Shown here: one piece after another, positions 26,065 to 32,860 of the stretch
How the letters are laid out: the number at the start of each line of letters is the position of its first letter
Position numbering within the stretch: the stretch's first letter is position 1
DNA from: Acidiferrobacterales bacterium
GTDB taxonomy: Bacteria > Pseudomonadota > Gammaproteobacteria > Acidiferrobacterales > Sulfurifustaceae
NCBI GenBank assembly: GCA_015492195.1
Contig: WGFP01000230.1
Span: forward strand, 1 to 32,860
DNA: 32,860 nucleotides
Direction of reading: 5' to 3'
Translations under genes and position numbers: made by a program
Notes under the pieces: model-generated
The model's input: only the letters and a program-made list of their open reading frames with translations
Database searches by the model: none
Told to the model about the DNA's origin: nothing

Positions 26065-26094
26065 GTGTGGCTTTACATGGTGTGGCTTTACATG
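26065..26094. repeat. Perfect 15-bp tandem duplication
   Basis: GTGTGGCTTTACATG repeated twice back to back (26065-26079, 26080-26094), just upstream of the exporter start at 26047. Confidence 0.95.
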
Positions 26095-26616
26095 AGATTA
26101 AATGCATCCAGCGTTTGGTGTTTGCTAAAGTCCGTGTAATTTATTTTTATAGAAAAATAATTCACTTATTTTTATTCGGGTCAACCGTCGTTCTGCTATC
26201 GTCCAGAAAAACTATCTGGAAAAACCTCGGCATATCGCTTTATATTCCCTTGCAAGGAAACAAGCCGGACTTTCCTCTCGTCAACGACTGTTGGTGCCGA
26301 CGATTACACAACTCCTCCCGTGAGCACCCCAAATGGGGCCTGTCGGGGTCCCTGGATATTTTTCCTTGAGAAAGGCCGTGCTGATCCTCCATGTTGTTAT
26401 GTTGCGGTGTGCCCTTTTGGTTCTGAATGAACCGTTGTTTTATTAGAGTATGCTTATATAGCAATGGATTAACAAAATCATTCAAGCACAAGCTGTCTGA
26501 GCAGACAAGAGTCAGATTTGCTCAACATCATAGGTAAAAACTCGTTGTCAAGAGGAAGAACCAAAAAATAACAATGAGAAAAGGGGCGCGCGAGGCCTGT
26601 TCTTGAAGCAAAATTT

Positions 26617-27708
26617 TTAAAGAACGCCTTGGCTTGATTCCGGTGTCGGGACCGTATAGGGCAATGCTTGAACCTCAAGCCGCGGCCCGGTTTCACTATG
26701 GAGGGAGAGGGAGCCATCCGCGATGCGGCTCGTCTGGATCACCGCCAACAAATCGTAACCGCCCCCCGGTGCCGGCTGGGCGACGACGACACGCCCGGCC
26801 GCCTGCCCGCGCAGGCCGGGAGCGTAGACCGCGTCACCCGGTTGGGGGGATGCTGCTTCACCACTGACATGCGCACGCACCATGCGCTGCTTGGGTTTGC
26901 CGAGGTAGTGCATGCGCGCCACAATTTCCTGGCCGGGATAACACCCCTTCTCAAAGCTGACGCCGCTCAGCAATTCGAGGTTGACCATCTGCGGCACAAA
27001 GGCTTCGCTGGTTTCAGGCAATATCGTCGGCAGGCCGGCCATGATATCGAGCCAGACCCACGTTCCCGGCCCGGCTTTCACCGCCTTCGGTGAAAGTTCT
27101 TCCCACAGGGTAATGGCTGTCGACGTGGGCGCCGCGCACGCAAAACGGGGGTGCACCCCGGGTAAACGCAACACCGTAATACCATTCTGGGTCAGGCAGG
27201 CGTCGTCGCCATCCGGGATGGAGGGGGTTATTTCTTGCATAATTCCAGGGGCATCCGGCCCCGAAACGCCGATGCTGCACAGTTCCTGATCCGCGCTTTC
27301 CAGCGTGACTTTGGCGCGCAACACGTACTTGCGCAGTCGCTCGAGTATGCAGTTTTGCAGCGAGGCGGGCAGCTGCAACAGATAATGCCCGTCGCGCCGG
27401 AAAATGCGAAATATCGCCAGGATGCGCCCCTTTGCGGTGCAATAGGCAGCCAGCTGGCCGTGTGCGTCATCCACCTGGCGCACATCGTTGCTTAACTGGT
27501 TGTTCAGGAAGGCAGTGGCCTCTTCACCCCGAGCGCGGATCAGGGATAGATGCGTCAGGGGCACCAGAATAGTATTGTTTGCAGCGGCGCGCCTTTCCTG
27601 TTCCGGGTTGCCGAAGTGCCGCACCTGGCGGTCGTCGAGCACCGCCCCTGCCTTAGCGAGATAGGATATCCATTCGTCATTCACGATGTTACCGTCCATT
27701 GCCGGCAA
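26617..27708 (-). CDS. ygfZ: Folate-binding protein YgfZ (tRNA-modifying/Fe-S cluster related)
   Basis: 363 aa; GCVT-like fold sequence, FLNNQLSNDV, CTAKGRILAIFRIF, and the KGCYPGQEIVARMHYLGKPKQRM signature. Start may lie at an internal site (MDGNIVNDEW). Confidence 0.93.
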   Translation of the reverse strand: MPAMDGNIVNDEWISYLAKAGAVLDDRQVRHFGNPEQERRAAANNTILVPLTHLSLIRARGEEATAFLNNQLSNDVRQVDDAHGQLAAYCTAKGRILAIFRIFRRDGHYLLQLPASLQNCILERLRKYVLRAKVTLESADQELCSIGVSGPDAPGIMQEITPSIPDGDDACLTQNGITVLRLPGVHPRFACAAPTSTAITLWEELSPKAVKAGPGTWVWLDIMAGLPTILPETSEAFVPQMVNLELLSGVSFEKGCYPGQEIVARMHYLGKPKQRMVRAHVSGEAASPQPGDAVYAPGLRGQAAGRVVVAQPAPGGGYDLLAVIQTSRIADGSLSLHSETGPRLEVQALPYTVPTPESSQGVL

Positions 27709-27795
27709 TTAAAGAATGGGGCGCATGATAACGGAATCAGTGGGTCATGGAAAAAATCAGATGGACGGAAAAAGCGACCGGTTTACACTATAAGC

Positions 27796-28176
27796 ATGGG
27801 AAATAAAAACAAACGTCCCGTCTATTTGAATTTATTCAAACTGCGCCTGCCCGTTACCGGTGTCGTGTCCATCGTTCACCGCATCACCGGGCTGTTTCTG
27901 GTTCTGCTGCTTCCGCCGGCGTTCTACCTGTTGCAGCGTTCCCTGCAAAATCGCGATGCCTTCGACGGGATTGTTTCATGGTTTTCCGCCCTGCCGGGGC
28001 GGTTGATTATGCTTGTCGTCCTGTGGTTGTTTCTGCAACATTTTTTCTCAGGGGTGCGTCATCTGCTTCAGGACATGGACATCGGCGTCGGGAAGGCCGC
28101 CGGCCGTTTGAGCGCCCGGCTTACCTTTATTGCCTCCATTGTTGTTATTGCCATCATCGGAGTACGGCTATTGTGA
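27796..28176 (+). CDS. sdhC: Succinate dehydrogenase cytochrome b556 subunit
   Basis: [49 protein letters not shown]; first gene of sdhCDAB. Confidence 0.94.
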   Translation: MGNKNKRPVYLNLFKLRLPVTGVVSIVHRITGLFLVLLLPPAFYLLQRSLQNRDAFDGIVSWFSALPGRLIMLVVLWLFLQHFFSGVRHLLQDMDIGVGKAAGRLSARLTFIASIVVIAIIGVRLL

Positions 28177-28529
28177 GACGGTCACGCTACACGGGCAGCG
28201 CCCATACCGGCACCATGGAATGGCTGATTCAGCGCGTTTCCGCGTTGTATCTGTCGGGATTCGTGATTTACCTCATTGTGAGTTTCAGCTACGCACCCTT
28301 GGGGGAATTTGCGGCCTGGAAGGCGTGGTTTTCCCTAGGCGGCGTGCGTCTCGCCTGGGCCTTGTTTTTCTTAAGCCTCTTGTTGCACGCCTGGATCGGT
28401 TTGCGAAGCATTTACATGGACTATCTGCAACCGCTGTGGCTGCGCTTCAGCTTTACTCTCCTGACCGGCGTCGGTCTGCTGACGCTCGCCCTGTGGGCGG
28501 CCCAGATACTGCTGCAGGCGGGGCCATGA
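28173..28529 (+). CDS. sdhD: Succinate dehydrogenase hydrophobic membrane anchor subunit
   Basis: [38 protein letters not shown] start overlaps sdhC stop (GTGA). Confidence 0.92.
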   Translation: MRRSRYTGSAHTGTMEWLIQRVSALYLSGFVIYLIVSFSYAPLGEFAAWKAWFSLGGVRLAWALFFLSLLLHAWIGLRSIYMDYLQPLWLRFSFTLLTGVGLLTLALWAAQILLQAGP

Positions 28530-30292
28530 AGCAGATCCCGCGCCGCCGTTTCGATTGTCTTGTGATCGGCGCCGGCGGCGGCGGCCTGCGCGCCGCGCTG
28601 CAACTGGCCCAGGCGGAGGCCCACGTGGCCGTGGTGTCCAAGGTCTTTCCCACGCGCTCCCACACCGTGGCCGCCCAGGGCGGCATCAACGCGGCGTTGG
28701 GGAACGTACTGCCCGACAATTGGCACTGGCATATGTACGACACGGTCAAGGGCGGTGATTACCTCGGCGACCAGGACGCGATTGAATACATGTGCCGCGC
28801 CGCCGCGCAGCTTGTGATCGAGCTTGAGCACTACGGCGTTCCCTTTACGCGTCTTGCCAACGGCCGGATTTACCAGCGCCCCTTCGGCGGCCAGAGCCAG
28901 AATTTCGGCGGTGAGCAAGCGGCGCGTACCTGCGCCGCCGCCGACCGCACCGGCCACGCCCTGTTGCATGCGTTGTACCAGCAAAATCTGCGCGCCAAGA
29001 CGCATTTTTTCGATGAATTTTTCGTGCTCGATCTCTTGATCGACGACCAAGGCTACGCCTTGGGAGCCGTGGTGCTGGAAATCGAAAGCGGCGAGCCGTT
29101 GATCATCGAGGCCAAAACCACGCTGCTTGCCACCGGCGGAGCAGGGCGCATGTTCCGGACCACCACCAATGCGCTGATCAATACCGGCGACGGCATGGCC
29201 ATGGCGCTGCGCGCCGGCATTCCCCTGCAGGACATGGAATTTTTCCAGTTTCACCCGACCGGTATCGCCGGTATCGGCGTCCTGATTTCCGAGGGAGTGC
29301 GTGGGGAAGGCGGTTATCTGATCAACAGCGAAGGCGAGCGTTTCATGGAACGGTACGCGCCGGGCGCCAAGGATCTCGCGAGCCGCGACGTGGTCAGCCG
29401 TGCCATCTACACGGAAGTCCATGAAGGCCGGGGCTGCGGACCGGGCAAGGACCACGTCCTGCTGAAGCTCGATCACCTGGGCGCGGACGTCATTAAAAAA
29501 CGCCTGCCCGGTATCCGGGAATCGGCCATGCGTTTCGCCCACGTGGATCCCATCGAGCAACCTATCCCGGTCTACCCGACGGCCCATTACACCATGGGCG
29601 GGATTCCCTCGAACCGTTTCGGGCAGGTGGTGATGCCGGCGCATCACGGGCCGGAGGAACCGGTCCCGGGGCTTTATGCGGTCGGGGAGTGTGCCTGCGT
29701 TTCGGTGCATGGTGCCAATCGTCTGGGAGGAAACTCGCTGCTCGATATCATCGTGTTTGGACGCGCCGCCGCCAACCACATCCTCGAATACATCGTGGAG
29801 AACCGTTACCATCGCCCGGTGCCGCAAGCGGGTATTGACCAAGCGCTGGCGCGCCTGGCGCGCTGGGACAAGGGCGGGGCAGGGGAATCCGTGGATGAGG
29901 TACGGGAATCCTTGCGCGCGGTCATGGAGGAATACTGCGGGGTGTTTCGTACCCAGACACTCCTGGATGAAGGAATCAGCAAAGTGCTGGAGTTGGAAGC
30001 GCGTTTGCAAAGGGCGCGGCTTCGCGACCACAGCAAGACATTTAATACCGCCCGAATCGAGGCGCTTGAGTTGGAGAACCTGATGGACGTGGCGCTGGCC
30101 ACGGTGCACGCGGCGGCGGTGCGCACGGAAAGCCGCGGCGCGCATTCCCGCCTGGATTTCCCACAGCGAGATGACATCCATTGGCTGAAGCATTCGCTCT
30201 ACAGCAAAGCGGAGCGGAAACTGGACCATAAACCGGTCCGCATGAAACCGTTGACGGCCGAACCCTTTCCGCCCAAAGAGCGGGTGTACTGA
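28526..30292 (+). CDS. sdhA: Succinate dehydrogenase flavoprotein subunit
   Basis: [79 protein letters not shown]. Confidence 0.98.
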   Translation: MKQIPRRRFDCLVIGAGGGGLRAALQLAQAEAHVAVVSKVFPTRSHTVAAQGGINAALGNVLPDNWHWHMYDTVKGGDYLGDQDAIEYMCRAAAQLVIELEHYGVPFTRLANGRIYQRPFGGQSQNFGGEQAARTCAAADRTGHALLHALYQQNLRAKTHFFDEFFVLDLLIDDQGYALGAVVLEIESGEPLIIEAKTTLLATGGAGRMFRTTTNALINTGDGMAMALRAGIPLQDMEFFQFHPTGIAGIGVLISEGVRGEGGYLINSEGERFMERYAPGAKDLASRDVVSRAIYTEVHEGRGCGPGKDHVLLKLDHLGADVIKKRLPGIRESAMRFAHVDPIEQPIPVYPTAHYTMGGIPSNRFGQVVMPAHHGPEEPVPGLYAVGECACVSVHGANRLGGNSLLDIIVFGRAAANHILEYIVENRYHRPVPQAGIDQALARLARWDKGGAGESVDEVRESLRAVMEEYCGVFRTQTLLDEGISKVLELEARLQRARLRDHSKTFNTARIEALELENLMDVALATVHAAAVRTESRGAHSRLDFPQRDDIHWLKHSLYSKAERKLDHKPVRMKPLTAEPFPPKERVY

Positions 30293-30321
30293 CGCGTGAG
30301 GTGCGAGGAGCTTTCTGGTCT

Positions 30322-31017
30322 ATGAAATTCTCGATCTACCGCTTTAATCCCGAAGACGGGACAAAACCGCGGATGCAGGACTATGAGCTGCCGGACGATT
30401 GCGGGGCGGTCATGCTGCTGGATGCGTTGTTGTTGCTCAAAGAAAGGGATGACAGCCTTGCCTTTCGTCGTTCGTGCCGGGAAGGGATATGCGGGTCGGA
30501 CGCCATGAATATCAATGGACGCAACGGGCTCGCCTGCATCACGCCCCTGAAGGACTTAAGCTGGCCCGTTGAAATCCGGCCGCTGCCCGGGTTGCCTGTG
30601 ATCCGCGACCTTGTCGTGGACCTAAGCCCGTTTTACAACCAGTACCGTGCCGTCAAACCCTGGCTGATCAATCACGATCCGGAACCCGAAATTGAGCGCC
30701 TGCAAACGCCGGAAGAACGTGAACGCCTGGACGGGTTGTACGAATGTATTCTGTGCGCCTGTTGCACCACGGCCTGCCCGTCGTTTTGGTGGAACTCGGA
30801 CCGGTTTCTGGGGCCGGCGGCGCTGTTGCAGTCTTGGCGCTTTCTGGCGGACAGCCGCGACCAGGCCGTCGGCGAGCGCTTGGACGACCTGGAAGATCCC
30901 TACAAGCTTTTTCGCTGCCGCAGCATCATGAATTGCACGGACGTCTGCCCGAAAGGCCTGAATCCGACCCGGGCAATCGGCCGCATTAAACAAATGCTGA
31001 TAAAACGGATCCTGTGA
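30322..31017 (+). CDS. sdhB: Succinate dehydrogenase iron-sulfur subunit
   Basis: CREGICGSDAMNINGRNGLACI, CILCACCTTACPSFWWN, CRSIMNCTDVCPKGLNPTRAIGRIK. Confidence 0.97.
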   Translation: MKFSIYRFNPEDGTKPRMQDYELPDDCGAVMLLDALLLLKERDDSLAFRRSCREGICGSDAMNINGRNGLACITPLKDLSWPVEIRPLPGLPVIRDLVVDLSPFYNQYRAVKPWLINHDPEPEIERLQTPEERERLDGLYECILCACCTTACPSFWWNSDRFLGPAALLQSWRFLADSRDQAVGERLDDLEDPYKLFRCRSIMNCTDVCPKGLNPTRAIGRIKQMLIKRIL

Positions 31018-31250
31018 TGAAAAATTCTGTGCCCGCACGTTTGCGCTGGCGTTGCCGCCGGGGAATGCTGGAATTGGATCTTTTGTTGCTGGCGTTTCTG
31101 GAGCGGGATTACCCGGCGCTTTCCTCTTCTGAAAAACAGGCGTTCGAGCGCTTGCTTCAAGTGCCGGACACCACGCTGCTGGGGTATCTCCAAGGACGTC
31201 AAAATCCCCCTGATAAGGAGTTAATGAATATTATTATAAAGATTGTATAA
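31014..31250 (+). CDS. sdhE: FAD assembly factor SdhE
   Basis: RLRWRCRRGMLELDLLLLAFLERDYPALSSSEKQAFERLL; directly after sdhB. GTG at 31014 or ATG at 31017. Confidence 0.95.
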   Translation: MMKNSVPARLRWRCRRGMLELDLLLLAFLERDYPALSSSEKQAFERLLQVPDTTLLGYLQGRQNPPDKELMNIIIKIV

Positions 31251-31677
31251 TTTGTTGACTATAAAAATAAAAGATTCGTCAATTCTGACCCTGATTTTTA
31301 TGGCAATTCATCTGGGCGGGGCGGTGCTTGTCGGGCTGGTTCCGCTTACATGGCCGGTGCGGCTTGGCCTTTGGGGGATGATCGGCTTCAGCCTGCACCA
31401 CTGTGTGCGCGTACACAGCCGACGCCGCGCGCCGCCGGCCGTTGTGGCCATGGAGTTTGATGCGGAAGATGCCTGTGCCGTACAGCTCGCCGGGGAGGAG
31501 GCGTGGCGTCCCTGCCGCATAACTTCTCGTTTTGTGCATCCTTGGCTGGTGCTCGCGTCTTTGCGCCTGAACGGCCGTCGCCGGCCCATGGGCCTGGTGA
31601 TCGCGGTGGACGCCGTGCCCACGGAGGCATTCAGGCGTTTGCGCGTAAGGCTGAAACGGCGAAGCGCGGAGGCTTGA
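31243..31677 (+). CDS. YgfX/CptA-like small membrane protein
   Basis: TM hairpin near the N-terminus then a soluble tail; immediately after sdhE, matching the known sdhE-ygfX gene pair. TTG start at 31243 uncertain. Confidence 0.65.
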   Translation: MYNLLTIKIKDSSILTLIFMAIHLGGAVLVGLVPLTWPVRLGLWGMIGFSLHHCVRVHSRRRAPPAVVAMEFDAEDACAVQLAGEEAWRPCRITSRFVHPWLVLASLRLNGRRRPMGLVIAVDAVPTEAFRRLRVRLKRRSAEA

Positions 31678-32860
31678 GCACGGTATCCCGCCGGGCAAAT
31701 CGCGGGTCCGGGTGGGGATGGGTGCGGGTGTAATGCAGACCGCGGCTTTCCTTTCGCGCCAGGGCCGAGCGGATGATGAGTTCCGCCACCAGCACCAGGT
31801 TGCGTAGTTCCACCAAGTCGTTGGTGATGCGGAAATTTTTGTAATATTCGCGGATCTCCTCTTTGAGAAGGTCAACGCGGTGTTGCGCGCGCTGCAGGCG
31901 TTTGGTGGTGCGCACGATGCCGACGTAATCCCACATGAAGCGCCGCAGCTCGGCCCAGTTATGGGACACCACCACCTGTTCGTCGGCGTCGGTGACGCGG
32001 CTCTCGTCCCAGGACGGCAGATCGGTGACGGACGGCTCCGGCGTGTGTAGCCTTGGCAACAAATCCCGGACCGCTGCTTCCGCGAACACCAGACATTCCA
32101 GAAGGGAATTGCTGGCCAGGCGGTTCGCGCCGTGCAGGCCGGTGAAGGCGCATTCCCCGACGGCATAGAGCCCGGCGAGGTCGGTGCGACCGGCGAGGTC
32201 GGTCATAATGCCGCCGCAGGTATAGTGCGCGGCCGGCACCACCGGGATGGGCTCACGGGTGATGTCGTAGCCGTATTGCAGGCAACGCCGGTAGACGGTC
32301 GGGAAGTGCGTGGTAATAAATTCCGCCGGTTTGTGGCTGATATCCAGATGGACGTAATCCAACCCCCGGCGCTTCATTTCATAGTCGATGGCGCGTGCCA
32401 CCACGTCCCGCGGCGCCAGTTCACCGCGTGGATCGTGTTCCTGCATGAAAGGCTGCCCGTCCGGCAGCACCAATTTCCCGCCTTCGCCGCGGACCGCCTC
32501 GGTGATGAGAAACGACTTGGCCCGGGGGTGGTGCAGGCAGGTCGGGTGGAATTGGACGAACTCCATGTTGGCCGTCCGGCAGCCGGCGCGCCAGGCCATG
32601 GCGATGCCGTCGCCGGTCGAGGTGTCCGGATTGCTGGTGTAGAGGTAGACCTTTGAGGCCCCGCCGGTGGCCAGCACCAGGTAACGGGCGCGGAACGTCC
32701 GGACCTTGCCCGTGGTTTTGTCCAGGGCGTACAGACCCAGGCAACGGTCTTTCCCGCGTCGCCCGAGTTTTTTGCGGGTAATGAGATCAATCGCGATGTG
32801 GTTCTCGTACAGGGAGATTCCCGGATGTCGGCGGACCTGGATTTCCAGGGTGGTCTCGAT
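31631..32860 (-). CDS. nadB: L-aspartate oxidase, N-terminus truncated by window edge
   Basis: [91 protein letters not shown]. Reading frame verified open to 32860. Confidence 0.96.
   Translation of the reverse strand: METTLEIQVRRHPGISLYENHIAIDLITRKKLGRRGKDRCLGLYALDKTTGKVRTFRARYLVLATGGASKVYLYTSNPDTSTGDGIAMAWRAGCRTANMEFVQFHPTCLHHPRAKSFLITEAVRGEGGKLVLPDGQPFMQEHDPRGELAPRDVVARAIDYEMKRRGLDYVHLDISHKPAEFITTHFPTVYRRCLQYGYDITREPIPVVPAAHYTCGGIMTDLAGRTDLAGLYAVGECAFTGLHGANRLASNSLLECLVFAEAAVRDLLPRLHTPEPSVTDLPSWDESRVTDADEQVVVSHNWAELRRFMWDYVGIVRTTKRLQRAQHRVDLLKEEIREYYKNFRITNDLVELRNLVLVAELIIRSALARKESRGLHYTRTHPHPDPRFARRDTVLKPPRFAVSALRANA

Noticed and set aside
26266-26278. Minus-strand GAGGAAAGTCCGG, resembling the conserved GAGGAAAGTCCGGGC segment of RNase P RNA (rnpB)
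   Set aside because: No other conserved rnpB segments (for example the 3' ACAGAACCCGGCTTA-type block) are found in the expected distance; probably chance. An Infernal scan would settle it.
26240-26491. 83-aa minus-strand ORF in the ygfZ-exporter gap
   Set aside because: No RBS or family resemblance, low-quality composition; more likely non-coding or a decayed fragment.
28421-30229. 602-aa minus-strand ORF antisense to sdhA
   Set aside because: sdhA on the + strand is unmistakable; the antisense frame is open because of GC-rich codon bias and shows no recognisable family.
32132-32656. 174-aa + strand ORF overlapping nadB
   Set aside because: Antisense shadow of nadB.

Overview
The window is a gammaproteobacterial-type chromosome segment. 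Most of it is dense housekeeping operons on the + strand: pyrH (5'-truncated)-frr-uppS-cdsA-dxr-rseP-bamA-skp-lpxD-fabZ-lpxA-lpxB-rnhB-dnaE-accA-tilS-pyrG-kdsA-eno-ftsB. A minus-strand accessory block (about 23.2-26.1 kb) follows. It encodes a 584-aa YeiH/UPF0324-like 'putative sulfate exporter' with a large Ala/Lys-rich insertion, and two small uncharacterised membrane-anchored proteins downstream. Next come ygfZ (minus), sdhCDAB-sdhE-ygfX-like (plus) and the 5'-truncated nadB (minus, running off the window end). The least ordinary signals are the exporter module, a strong intrinsic terminator just after the exporter gene, a 136-bp MITE-like inverted-repeat element between eno and ftsB, a 15-bp perfect tandem duplication in the exporter leader, a structured ~570-bp non-coding gap, and a 47-bp convergent overlap of the ygfX-like gene with nadB. 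All assignments come from reading motifs and synteny; no database search was run.
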